This document shows, piece after piece, positions 23,045 through 31,720 of a stretch of DNA of 38,151 bases; position 1 is the first letter of the stretch, and every line of letters starts with the position of its first letter. The position numbers and the translations under genes are program-made. The notes below the pieces were generated by a model. It had not been told where the DNA came from. It was given only the letters and a program-made list of their open reading frames with translations, and ran no database searches. The stretch covers positions 1 through 38,151 of the forward strand of contig NZ_BAAADA010000032.1 in the NCBI RefSeq assembly GCF_039522005.1, read 5' to 3'. The stretch is from Alkalibacterium indicireducens (GTDB lineage: Bacteria; Bacillota; Bacilli; Lactobacillales; Carnobacteriaceae_A).

Positions 23045-25102
23045 CTAGCTTACGACTTTCTCGACCACTCTAACTTCGTAAGGTGCCAGATCAAGCGTCC
23101 CAGACAATGGAGAATGGGTCTGCAGATCTGTCACATCTTCCATGATCTCAATCGCCTGCGTTTCTTCAGTGAAGTTCATGATGAAGATGGTCTGTCTACC
23201 CTCAGCTTCTCTTGCCTGAACAGAGACGCCTCTTTTATGTCTGAGATCCAGCGGGGCTTTCAGTCCCAGTGCATCGATCAGTTCACCGTAAAAAGCTTGA
23301 TGAAAGGCATCGTCAAGACGGGCTCCGATATAATATGTCTGTCCATTATGGTACTCATTTCGAGTAACCGCTGATGTCCCCTTGTAGAAGTCTTCTTCAT
23401 AAGTTCCCAGCGTTTCAGCTCCAGCCATATTCATAAGTGTCGCATAGTCTCTCGCTTCATAGGACTGGCCTTTGTAGGAGACATGGTTTCGGTCCAATGG
23501 ATAAAAAGTATCCGTTTCAGTCGGTTCGATTCCGAACATCTCTTTCAGCGGGCCATACCAGCCCCCAAGATACGTCAGATCGGACTCATCGACTAAGCCA
23601 GTGATGTAGGTCCCGACTAGCGTTCCACCGTTCTTGACATAAGCCTGAAGCTTGGCTACCGTTTCTTCAGACACCATGTAAAGCATTGGAATCAGAAGAA
23701 TTTTATAATGCTCCAAATCATCTTCTTTTGACAGTACATTTACCGCAATGTTTTGTTCCCAGAAAGCCTGATAATGTTTCTGAAGGGTTTCTCCATAATG
23801 CTTCGTCTTAAGTCCGAAGCCTTGAGCATCTTTCAGCGCCCAGTCACTTTCCACATCATACAGAATACCGACATCTGCTTTGCGCTGGTATCCGACGACA
23901 TGCTCCGACAAAGTTTCCATTGCCTGACCGAGCTGTGCCACTTCCTTAAAGACCCTGTTTTCGCTGGACCGGTCGTGATCGACGACAGCTCCGTGGAACT
24001 TTTCCGATGACCCGCGGGACTTGCGCCACTGGAAGTACAGGATGCTGTCTGACCCATGTGCGAGCATCTGCATGGAAGACAGAAAATGCATGCCTGGACG
24101 TTTGGCTTTGTTCACATCATGCCAGTTGACCAGGCTCGGTGTCGATTCCATAAGCAGGAACGGCTGATGCTTCATATTGTAGAAGTGATCATTTAAGAAG
24201 GCGACACGTGAGGCCAGCGTCGGTGTATCTTCCTGATCATTATGCCAGGCCGGGTAGGCGTCCCAACTGATGACGTCCACTTCCTTGGCAAACTGACTGT
24301 AATCAAGTGCAGTAAACGGCACAAACTCCGGATTGTCCGACATGAAGTTTGTCGTAATCGGGACGTCTGGTGTCCGTTCTCTCAATGGAACGATTTCATT
24401 TTTATAAAAGTCGATCGTCTGATAAGAGACAAAGCGACGCCAGTCCAGATTCATGCCGTGAACAGCACTTTCCCCAATCGGTGAAGGTGACTCGATCTGA
24501 TCCCATTCTGTAATCGTATGGCTCCAGAACGGCCCCCACCACGCGTGATTCAACTTATCCAGATCGTTGTCATACTTATTTTTGAGCCAGGCCCGGAAAT
24601 TCTCCTGACACAGCTCACAGTGACATTCTCCGCCGAATTCATTGGAAATGTGCCACATCAGCAAAGCAGGGTGATCCCCATATCGCTCCGCCAGCAGGGT
24701 ATTCATTTCCTGCGTTTTTCTTCTATAGTATGGAGAAGAAAAACAGTGGTTATGACGCGCCCCATGGAGCTGCTTGCGTCTGAGCGAATCGACACGCAGC
24801 ACTTCAGGATGATTCTTTGACATCCATGCCGGCCTTGCCCCACTCGGAGTGGCCAGAATAAAGCGCCCATCGATCGATGCGATCCGTTCAATGACTTGAT
24901 CGAGCCACTCGAAATGATATACGCCTTCTTCAGGCTCCAGCGCCGCCCAGGCAAATATTCCGATAGAGAAGGTGTTGGTGTGCGCTTTTTTCATCAGCTT
25001 AACGTCTTCTTCAAGTATATCCGGATAGTCCAGCCATTGGTCCGGGTTGTAGTCGCCGCCATGGAGCAGGCGCTTGTCGTCAGTTACTCTTATTCTATCC
25101 AC
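23045..25102 (-). CDS. GH42 beta-galactosidase
   Basis: This 685-residue cytoplasmic enzyme hydrolyses beta-galactosides. The barrel begins LLHGGDYNPDQW (12-23). The acid/base is E155 in WHISNEFGG and the nucleophile is E319 in FLLMESTPS. The zinc-binding cysteines usual in the family are present at C120, C160, C162 and C165. A glutamine-amidotransferase-like middle domain and a short beta domain complete the normal length. The start is GTG at 25102 with GAGG eight bases upstream. It begins 20 bases after the DUF2399-like gene and may share its promoter. No permease accompanies it, so its substrate may be galacto-oligosaccharides or galactan fragments entering by other routes. A plant arabinogalactan role is possible. 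Confidence 0.93.
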   Translation of the reverse strand: MDRIRVTDDKRLLHGGDYNPDQWLDYPDILEEDVKLMKKAHTNTFSIGIFAWAALEPEEGVYHFEWLDQVIERIASIDGRFILATPSGARPAWMSKNHPEVLRVDSLRRKQLHGARHNHCFSSPYYRRKTQEMNTLLAERYGDHPALLMWHISNEFGGECHCELCQENFRAWLKNKYDNDLDKLNHAWWGPFWSHTITEWDQIESPSPIGESAVHGMNLDWRRFVSYQTIDFYKNEIVPLRERTPDVPITTNFMSDNPEFVPFTALDYSQFAKEVDVISWDAYPAWHNDQEDTPTLASRVAFLNDHFYNMKHQPFLLMESTPSLVNWHDVNKAKRPGMHFLSSMQMLAHGSDSILYFQWRKSRGSSEKFHGAVVDHDRSSENRVFKEVAQLGQAMETLSEHVVGYQRKADVGILYDVESDWALKDAQGFGLKTKHYGETLQKHYQAFWEQNIAVNVLSKEDDLEHYKILLIPMLYMVSEETVAKLQAYVKNGGTLVGTYITGLVDESDLTYLGGWYGPLKEMFGIEPTETDTFYPLDRNHVSYKGQSYEARDYATLMNMAGAETLGTYEEDFYKGTSAVTRNEYHNGQTYYIGARLDDAFHQAFYGELIDALGLKAPLDLRHKRGVSVQAREAEGRQTIFIMNFTEETQAIEIMEDVTDLQTHSPLSGTLDLAPYEVRVVEKVVS

Positions 25103-25122
25103 TTGTTATTCCTCTCTTCCCA

Positions 25123-26406
25123 CTACTTATTGTAATATGTTTTCAGTTCATTGATCAGATCATCCGCTACGTTCATCAGGTAACCCGCCTGTCGTCGGTC
25201 TCTCATTTCATCTTTCAGGCAAGCAAGGTAGTCGAGATGATGCTTGTCCAGCAGTTCGCAGTCTTTGTCGCTTAAATACTCATTAAAATTTCGAGAATTA
25301 AGATAGGTTGGAATGTCCATCCTCCACGTTCTGGACTGCGTCGGATAATGAAGGAGCAGTTCTTCGGCCCGGACGATGCCTTCTGGGGTAAAGTTCCCGA
25401 TGAAGCGAATGTTGAATCCGCTGTCCTCGATCCGGTCAAAGACTTCCCAGATGGCACAGGTCCACTCTTCTTTTGTACAGATCATCGGTATCGAAGGCAC
25501 CTCATCCAGAATGCGGGTAAACAGCTCGGGATCATCTACGACATAAACGATGCCGGTTTCGTGAGCCGGATAAACCGCCGTCAGCTTGATCACTTCTCTC
25601 AATGGAACAGTCAGCACACTTCTCGAATGTACTGCTGCTTCCCACATTGGATGATACCCGGTCTGAGTCTCGGCAAAGAGATTGGCCACCGTAACAGAAT
25701 CAGAAATATCTTCTCTGAACAAGTTGAACTCCTTCAACAGCTTGTCTTCATTTTTTCTGTTTTCAGGCAGACGGATCGGTTCGATAGCATGCAGGCGTTT
25801 CGTTTCCGCCAGAACATGCAGCCACAGTTTTCCTAATGGACTGGAAGGCTGAAAAGCATCAGCGGTTAATGTGATGATCTGACTGAACACTGACAGGCGG
25901 ATCGGTCGACTCGGAAGCAGACGGATGCCTTCGGATAAGTACAGCACATGCTGTTCAAACTGATGGCTCGACTCCTCTATCATATCGTGGATCCATCTTA
26001 CATCTCGGCTATGGGTGCGCAAATAAGCCAGCCAGTCTTTCAGGAGGGAAAATTCCTTTTCCAGCGTTTTAAGATACAGCGAGCGTTCTTCTTTAGTAGA
26101 TAATGTCAGCAGCTTTTCGTCAAAATAGGCCTCCAACAACTGTGTAAGATCAATTCCATTGAATGGCGGGCTATCCAGTTTCCTGTTGAAGGCTTCAAGG
26201 TCAACTCGGCCTTTGATTTTAAGTGAATCAATGGATACTTGAAAAAAATGAGCAATGGACTCCAGCTCTATAAGAGAAAACCCATCCAGCTTAACGTGTC
26301 CTTTGATTCTACGATGCGTAAGCAGTTCATCTCTTAACAGCTTGAACAGTTTATCCATTCCAGGCTGAGATTCAAAAAACTGAATCGCTTCATTCAAGTC
26401 AGTCAT
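25123..26406 (-). CDS. DUF3323/DUF2399 (TIGR02679-like) protein, stand-alone
   Basis: This 427-residue cytoplasmic protein resembles from end to end the TIGR02679 family, one of the four proteins of a Wadjet-type condensin defence cassette. The N-terminal half carries QPGMDKLFKLLRDELL, KGHVKLDGFSLIELESIA and GIDLTQLLEAYF. The middle has FNLFREDISDSVTVANL. The C-terminal DUF2399/Toprim-like region has YVVDDPELF (288-296), IPMICTKEEWTCAIWEVFD, GNFTPEG (337-343) and WRMDIPTYL. In recalled family members the corresponding acidic motifs are ENP and GDFDxxG. Here they are DDP and GNFTPEG, so the metal-binding acids look altered. No partner ATPase or kleisin-like genes flank it. It begins with ATG after AAAGGAG. 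Family assignment is from memory of motifs; function in this isolated setting is unknown. Confidence 0.62.
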   Translation of the reverse strand: MTDLNEAIQFFESQPGMDKLFKLLRDELLTHRRIKGHVKLDGFSLIELESIAHFFQVSIDSLKIKGRVDLEAFNRKLDSPPFNGIDLTQLLEAYFDEKLLTLSTKEERSLYLKTLEKEFSLLKDWLAYLRTHSRDVRWIHDMIEESSHQFEQHVLYLSEGIRLLPSRPIRLSVFSQIITLTADAFQPSSPLGKLWLHVLAETKRLHAIEPIRLPENRKNEDKLLKEFNLFREDISDSVTVANLFAETQTGYHPMWEAAVHSRSVLTVPLREVIKLTAVYPAHETGIVYVVDDPELFTRILDEVPSIPMICTKEEWTCAIWEVFDRIEDSGFNIRFIGNFTPEGIVRAEELLLHYPTQSRTWRMDIPTYLNSRNFNEYLSDKDCELLDKHHLDYLACLKDEMRDRRQAGYLMNVADDLINELKTYYNK

Positions 26407-26680
26407 TTTCAGACGTAACTCCTTTCCTGCGGGTGATTTCCCCTACATCTTACCACTAAATCACCTTATTCTGAATTTTTTTAACAAATTGTGACAACAC
26501 TCTAATTATTTTCATTTTTAACATGCATTTAACCCTTCACCAATCTCCGGCTTGTGATAAGATACTTGTAATGACGCAATTTTCATAGAAAACGCATGAG
26601 ATTAGTATTTTATTAAATCTGTCTATTAAAGACAGCACAATGTCCCAAATGAATTTGTGAGAAAAAGGAGCTTTTGATTA

Positions 26681-28876
26681 GTGAATAAAAAACGTGTAAT
26701 GCTATGGCGTGCAGCCTGCGCAGTGGTTCTTGTACTTGGTATACTTTTACCAGCCACTTCTGCCTTGGCTCATGACCTTGATAATTCCGATGAGTACATA
26801 GATATCATCGTTGAATACACTAAAAATCCCCCAGCAGAAGAAGATCTTGATCCATCTTTTAAAAATGTGGAGACCCTTACGGTTGCTCCCATACAGATGA
26901 TGACTGTCCCTTCTTCTTCGGTTAAGGATATTAGTCTAATGGAAAATGTCAGCCGTATTACTTACGACCAGATAGTATATAAATCAGATTCCTCTATCAC
27001 CCACAGTAGCAGGAGTGATAATTGGAATCAGGATATGATTGGTACATTCGATGCCTGGGATGAAGGGGTCACTGGTCAAGGTGTAAAAGTAGCTGTACTG
27101 GATACCGGCTTCAATAGAGACCACAACGACATTAGTTTTACAGGTGGTCACAGTGTTTTTGAAAGCAGTAACTGGTATGAAGATCATGATGGTCACGGCA
27201 CACACGTTGCTGGAATTATTGGAGCAAACCAAAATAGCCCGGCAGCAGGAACAGCTCCGGGTGTCGAATTGTATGGTGTGAAAATCTTCGATAAAGAAGA
27301 AACTACCTCTATCAGCAACCTATTAAATGGTCTTAACTGGGCTATTGATAATAATATGGATATTATATCCTTAAGTTCTGGGTATGAAAATGAGAATCCC
27401 GCAGTTCATGCTGTCATCAAGATAGCCGAATCTAGTGGTATATTAGTTGTTGCTGCTAGTGGAAACATAAAAGATTCTTCAAATACAGATGTTGACTTTC
27501 CTGCTGCACACAGTGAAGTGATTGCTGTTTCAAATTTAGATAGTAATCGTTCAATTGTTTCAGATTCTAAAAGAGGAGAACAAAATGAGCTAGCTGCTCC
27601 TGGTCTACAAATATTAGGTTTAGGCATCGATGGACCAGATAGTTTCAGAACAATGTCCGGCACGTCCCAAGCTACTCCTCACGTCGCAGGGATTGCTGCA
27701 CTACTGATGCAGAAATATCCAGAGGAATCAGCTGCTCAGATAAGAGCACGGATGGCTGAAAAAGCTAGAGACCTTGGTGAGGAAGGTCGAGATCCGATTT
27801 ATGGATACGGACTCGTTCATTATCTTCCTGAACAGATGGAAGAGCCCGAGTCCGAAGAAGACGTCGAAGATGGCCCTACTGAAGAAGATGATACGGAATC
27901 TGACTCAGATGACGACACTGAAACAGAAGACGGTATAACTGATGAAGATACTGATGAAAACGGTAATGGAGAAGAACAGGATTCGGAAGAAATAGACGAT
28001 ACCGAATCCCCTCAGGATGACCTGGAAGACGATTCGTCCCCTGAAGAAGAGCCAGCTGAGGATCAGGAATCAGAGGATGGTCAAGACGACGCATCAGATG
28101 CTGATGAAGAAGAAGAGCCTCTTCAGAGTACGGTATGGATCCGCCCTTCAGAGATGAACGGGATGGCAGTCATCGATGGCGAAGACCTGGAAGCTGTTGC
28201 AGATAATGGCTTGCTGGCAATCTCCTTTGACTCGTCACTGGAATATATAGAGCGAGTCAATCTTACTCCAGAACAAGTTGAATCGATCAGAAGCCGAAAT
28301 ATTACACTACTGATTGTACGTATCGATATGGAATGGGTCATTCCGGCAGCTAACCTGACTGAAGGAGAGGCTTTCCTGTCTTTCGAAACAGTTCAGGAGC
28401 CTCTGGACTACAGTGAGACTGCTCACAGCGATCTGATCGACTTCTCAATTGAACAGAATGACCAGATTATTACATCTTTCCCTGAACAGATGACTTACCG
28501 CTTCTTTACAGAACAGGCTGAAGCCAATCAGCACCAGTTATACGAGTGGAACACGGATCAGGAAGAATGGATTCTACTTGGCGACACCTATACTAACAGC
28601 GCGGTAGTTGGACAGACTGCATCGGTTGCGACTATGGCTGTCTTTGATCCGATAGAACTGGAAGCTGCCATTTTAAGCAGTGAAGAACCGGAAGAAATAG
28701 AAGAAGTAACCGAGGAACCTGAAGAAGAATCGGAAGAAGATGAAACTGAAGAATCGACACGTGCTTCATTCGGTGACGGAGACAGCGAACTCCCAGTTGT
28801 ACTGGTTGGAGGCCTCGTTATCCTGACTTCAGTTGGTGGAGGATTCTACTTCTTCGGCGGTAAACCTAAGCAGTAG
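26681..28876 (+). CDS. Membrane-anchored subtilisin-like serine protease (S8)
   Basis: This 731-residue exported protease is the only convincing plus-strand gene in the interior. The start is GTG with AAAGGAG ten bases upstream. A signal peptide (residues 1-30, cleavage near ALA) is followed by a roughly 85-residue propeptide-like segment, then the S8 domain. D141 is in VAVLDTGF, H172 in DGHGTHVAG, N262 in AASGN, and S329 in SGTSQATPHVAG. The barrel is followed by a roughly 90-residue Asp/Glu-rich linker (385-475), a beta-rich domain of unknown type, a second acidic stretch and a C-terminal helix (VVLVGGLVILTSVGGGFYFF) with a short basic end. No LPXTG motif is present, so anchoring is by the helix. 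It could process surface proteins. Base composition is lower in GC in the first half. Confidence 0.9.
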   Translation: MNKKRVMLWRAACAVVLVLGILLPATSALAHDLDNSDEYIDIIVEYTKNPPAEEDLDPSFKNVETLTVAPIQMMTVPSSSVKDISLMENVSRITYDQIVYKSDSSITHSSRSDNWNQDMIGTFDAWDEGVTGQGVKVAVLDTGFNRDHNDISFTGGHSVFESSNWYEDHDGHGTHVAGIIGANQNSPAAGTAPGVELYGVKIFDKEETTSISNLLNGLNWAIDNNMDIISLSSGYENENPAVHAVIKIAESSGILVVAASGNIKDSSNTDVDFPAAHSEVIAVSNLDSNRSIVSDSKRGEQNELAAPGLQILGLGIDGPDSFRTMSGTSQATPHVAGIAALLMQKYPEESAAQIRARMAEKARDLGEEGRDPIYGYGLVHYLPEQMEEPESEEDVEDGPTEEDDTESDSDDDTETEDGITDEDTDENGNGEEQDSEEIDDTESPQDDLEDDSSPEEEPAEDQESEDGQDDASDADEEEEPLQSTVWIRPSEMNGMAVIDGEDLEAVADNGLLAISFDSSLEYIERVNLTPEQVESIRSRNITLLIVRIDMEWVIPAANLTEGEAFLSFETVQEPLDYSETAHSDLIDFSIEQNDQIITSFPEQMTYRFFTEQAEANQHQLYEWNTDQEEWILLGDTYTNSAVVGQTASVATMAVFDPIELEAAILSSEEPEEIEEVTEEPEEESEEDETEESTRASFGDGDSELPVVLVGGLVILTSVGGGFYFFGGKPKQ

Positions 28877-28915
28877 AACGGCCATTAGCTGATCGATATA
28901 ATGTAATATCTAAAC

Positions 28916-28950
28916 AAAAAAGGATCACCCGATGTTGGGCGATCCTTTTT
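28916..28950. terminator. Bidirectional terminator between the protease and the ABC operon
   Basis: AAAAAGGATC (28917-28926) pairs with GATCCTTTTT (28941-28950), and the stem is extended by CCC/GGG inside one mismatch around a 6-base loop. T runs occur on both strands, so it can end the plus-strand protease transcript and the minus-strand operon, whose last gene stops at 28955. Confidence 0.85.
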
Positions 28951-28954
28951 CTAT

Positions 28955-29281
28955 TTATTTAAATGAATACGACCGTCTTCTCCCTGACTTGTTTCTAAGC
29001 TTGTAAATAATCGGGTTCAGAATAGCCAACAGGACAACGCCTAGGAACATGTAGAACGTCAGTGAATCCCCATCTAAAGTAAAGTCTTCAAGGAAGGTAT
29101 TTTCAACAATCAGCAAAGCTGTAGCAATTGCCAGATGTGAAATGGAAATAGCCAGAACTGAAAAGAAAGTCACTACAGTGTCTCTGCCTTTTGGAACAAG
29201 AGAAAGAACTAAAAACAGCACTAATATAGCCAGGATAATGCCAAACACTAATCTAAATTCCGTGAATAATTCAAGATCCAT
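28955..29281 (-). CDS. Three-helix membrane protein, function unknown
   Basis: This 108-residue protein has an AAAGGAG site before its ATG. Three hydrophobic stretches are visible: LVFGIILAILVLFLVLSLV (about 10-28), FFSVLAISISHLAIATALLI (about 39-58) and FYMFLGVVLLAILNPIIY (about 76-93). The C-terminus NKSGRRRSYSFK is basic and probably cytoplasmic. No family is recognised. It lies 98 bases after the last of the ABC-linked membrane genes and before the terminator, so it may be the last gene of that operon or a separate unit. Confidence 0.65.
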   Translation of the reverse strand: MDLELFTEFRLVFGIILAILVLFLVLSLVPKGRDTVVTFFSVLAISISHLAIATALLIVENTFLEDFTLDGDSLTFYMFLGVVLLAILNPIIYKLRNKSGRRRSYSFK

Positions 29282-29379
29282 TTTATAATCTCCTTTAATT
29301 CATATACTTACTATATTCTACAAGGCAACCTCAGAAAATACAATCTTTTTAAAATGAAATATCACTGTCTGATACTCAA

Positions 29380-30072
29380 TTAATAAAACTGCCGTCCAAA
29401 CAGCCAGCCTCCGATCATATCGGTGACCGAATAGTAGTTTTCCATACGGGACGGATCCACTTCCTGTTCATCGTCGGTCAAGTGCAGGGCTTCAAAAATG
29501 ATGTGGTGTTCATTATAAAAGCCGATTTCCTGAAACTGTTCATCGACCAATCGGTGTTCGCGCCCTCTCAGATAATTCGCGTCCTCAGACCAGTGAACCA
29601 CACCGTCCAGACGAAAAGTGTAAGCCTCATCTTCTCCATATGAAAAATAGTGCTGATTGCCGTTTGACCCTACATAGGTATAGGGGAAGTCGCGGGTCAC
29701 TTCCTGATCCTCGTACATCTCAAGCTGAGTCAGATTCTCACCTAAGGACTCTGATCTTCTGTAAGCATTGACAATGACCGGATCTTCAGTAGTTTCCATT
29801 CCAAAAATCGTTGCTCGGTCTCTTATCCCTGGATGAATATAGTCATTCTGATCAAGCCAGAAATTGTGAGATTGGTGTGCCCATAGCCCGTATATAAGAG
29901 CAGGTGTCAGTAGACTGAAAAACACCAGATGACCGATTTTCTGCGCTCTCGTCTTCCGGTCGGTGTAAATCAGAATGAACAGATAGACTCCTGCCAATAT
30001 GACTAAGGCAATTGCCATAGCCGGTAATATAAATGTATAAAACTGTTCAGCTGCCATCCATTGTCTAAACAT
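29380..30072 (-). CDS. Two-helix membrane protein, paralogue B of the ABC-linked pair
   Basis: This 230-residue protein has GGAG before its ATG. Two N-terminal helices (about 15-35 and 47-65) precede a roughly 160-residue domain probably outside the cell. It shares with its upstream neighbour FWxxQNDYIHPGIR (near 71-84), then YxGSxxxxHYFSxG, a GxVxWxxx segment and xRLxDxxFxxxGFxN. This shows a tandem duplication followed by strong divergence. No known family was recognised. It is 27 bases downstream of paralogue A in an operon with ABC-2 permeases, an ATPase and a lipoprotein, so a role as an accessory or sensor subunit of that transporter is possible but unproven. Confidence 0.7.
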   Translation of the reverse strand: MFRQWMAAEQFYTFILPAMAIALVILAGVYLFILIYTDRKTRAQKIGHLVFFSLLTPALIYGLWAHQSHNFWLDQNDYIHPGIRDRATIFGMETTEDPVIVNAYRRSESLGENLTQLEMYEDQEVTRDFPYTYVGSNGNQHYFSYGEDEAYTFRLDGVVHWSEDANYLRGREHRLVDEQFQEIGFYNEHHIIFEALHLTDDEQEVDPSRMENYYSVTDMIGGWLFGRQFY

Positions 30073-30099
30073 AGGTCTCTCCTATTCTAATATCTTGTC

Positions 30100-30795
30100 T
30101 TAGTCACGCTGATTTGGGAAAATCCAATTCGGATAAACTTCACTAATTGCAGTCATACGGTATTCAGACAAGTCGGCCAGCTCTCTCTGCTCTGTTTCAG
30201 GTAACAGAAGGATGTCAAAAATGGGGTCAAAGTCGTTTGCAAAACCTAATGTCTCGAAGCGGTCATCTGTCAGCCTGAACTGCCAGCCGTGAACTTCCCG
30301 TTCGCCTTGGGTCCACTCTACAGTACCCCTGATCCTAAACGCATACTGGTCTTCGTCTCCGAAAGAAAAATAATGGGTATCGTCTCTGGATCCCAGATAA
30401 TCGTAAATCATTGGCTGTACCCTAGCGTCAGCTTCATATTTTTCCAGTGCATTCAATTGTCTATAAAGAGACGGGCTCTGACGCTGGGCTCTTATGACCT
30501 GCCGATCCTCATCTGACCGAATCCCTAAGATATAAGTATATTCTCTGATTCCGGGGTGAATGTAATCATTCTGCTCCACCCAGAAGCTGTAGCGGAGATG
30601 ACCGAAGACAAAATACAGCAGACTGAGTAAAAGGATACTGATCACACTTAAATTAGTCCCTTTCCTCAGCTTCTGGCCCTTGGCTGTGTATGAATAAATA
30701 AAAATATAGACAAACACAAGGACAGCCAGGCCGATGATGGTCCAAGGCATGATTAGTGTATAGAACCGTTCGGCTTCGGTCCAGGATTCATACAT
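30100..30795 (-). CDS. Two-helix membrane protein, paralogue A of the ABC-linked pair
   Basis: This 231-residue protein has GGAG seven bases before the ATG. Helices at about 14-34 and 46-65 are followed by an outward domain with FWVEQNDYIHPGIREY, YLGSRDDTHYFSFGDEDQ, FRIRGTVEW and RLTDDRFETLGFAN. The conserved aromatic and acidic residues match paralogue B downstream. It begins 13 bases after the lipoprotein gene. The family is not recognised. The preserved ectodomain motif suggests ligand or partner binding at the membrane surface. Confidence 0.7.
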   Translation of the reverse strand: MYESWTEAERFYTLIMPWTIIGLAVLVFVYIFIYSYTAKGQKLRKGTNLSVISILLLSLLYFVFGHLRYSFWVEQNDYIHPGIREYTYILGIRSDEDRQVIRAQRQSPSLYRQLNALEKYEADARVQPMIYDYLGSRDDTHYFSFGDEDQYAFRIRGTVEWTQGEREVHGWQFRLTDDRFETLGFANDFDPIFDILLLPETEQRELADLSEYRMTAISEVYPNWIFPNQRD

Positions 30796-30808
30796 AGGTT
30801 AGCTCCTT

Positions 30809-31720
30809 CTACTTCTCTTCCAGTAACAGCTGGTCGACCATCGGCAGATAAAGAACATCTCCTTCATTCAGGTCGATCACCGGCTTGTCTTCTTCAAACC
30901 TCTGTCTCTGCATTTCATTCATTTCATATATTTCCGGGGTAATCTGCCCTCGTTCAAGCAGCGACTGATTGTCTTCTGCGCTGATGACCCCGGCAGGATT
31001 CATACGCGAGTGCAGTTCAATAATGGCTACCTCATCATTCTCAGAAAGGAGATAAAGTTCCGAAGCCCTAGGACCCGTAGCACTTTCTATCGTATACTGC
31101 CCGGGTGACAGGTGCGTTCCTACACTGTAGTGTCCGGATGTCAGTGTGATCTGCTCTTCACCGAGCCCGGTGTTCACCCAGTTGCTCCCGGTTTCTCCAG
31201 AATAGTCCACATAAAGGATTGGATCATTCCCGCTTACCTCAACCGTGTAGCCTTCTCGCAAATCGACATAGGCCTGCATCACGCCAGTTTCATTCTGAAA
31301 ATGCTGATCAAAAGCCACTGAATCAGTTTCGTCTCTAATCACGACGTGTGCTGTGTGGATGATCCAGAATTCAGGCCTGAAATCGCTCGACTCACTTTGA
31401 ATATAAACCCGACCTTCAGGCAAGTCTTCGCCTACACTATACTCCCCTTCGTTCAGTTCAAAAGAGCCTGCGTCAGAAAAGTCCAGTACGTCCTCTCTTA
31501 ATCGGCTGCTCAGCGGATACCGTCTATAGATACCTTCGAATGCCTCATCCACCTGGGCTGATTCGCTGTAGCGCTCAATCGCTTCCTCATCAGGTTCGAT
31601 CGGCCCCCCATCATAATGCGGTGAGCGGAGACCTGTAAAGCCGGCACAGCCGGAAAGCAGCATAAGTACACCGCTCAGTCCAGTCAGCTTGACGGACAGT
31701 TTAAACCGGTTCAGTCTCAT
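30809..31720 (-). CDS. Lipoprotein with repeated YSVGxxLxxG motif
   Basis: The start at 31720 (MRLNRFKLSV) is preferred over 31726 and over an extended start at 31789, because AGGGGG lies about seven bases before it. The gene overlaps the end of the ATPase gene by 20 bases. The signal peptide ends in the lipobox LLSGC, so the roughly 280-residue mature protein is a membrane-tethered lipoprotein. Two copies of a beta-rich unit are visible: GEYSVGEDLPEGRVYI and, about 115 residues later, GHYSVGTHLSPGQYTI. Each is followed by a segment that lists strands and acidic turns. No family name is recalled with confidence. Operon context suggests it works with the ABC-2 transporter, perhaps as an extracellular binding or protective subunit. 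Confidence 0.72.
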   Translation of the reverse strand: MRLNRFKLSVKLTGLSGVLMLLSGCAGFTGLRSPHYDGGPIEPDEEAIERYSESAQVDEAFEGIYRRYPLSSRLREDVLDFSDAGSFELNEGEYSVGEDLPEGRVYIQSESSDFRPEFWIIHTAHVVIRDETDSVAFDQHFQNETGVMQAYVDLREGYTVEVSGNDPILYVDYSGETGSNWVNTGLGEEQITLTSGHYSVGTHLSPGQYTIESATGPRASELYLLSENDEVAIIELHSRMNPAGVISAEDNQSLLERGQITPEIYEMNEMQRQRFEEDKPVIDLNEGDVLYLPMVDQLLLEEK

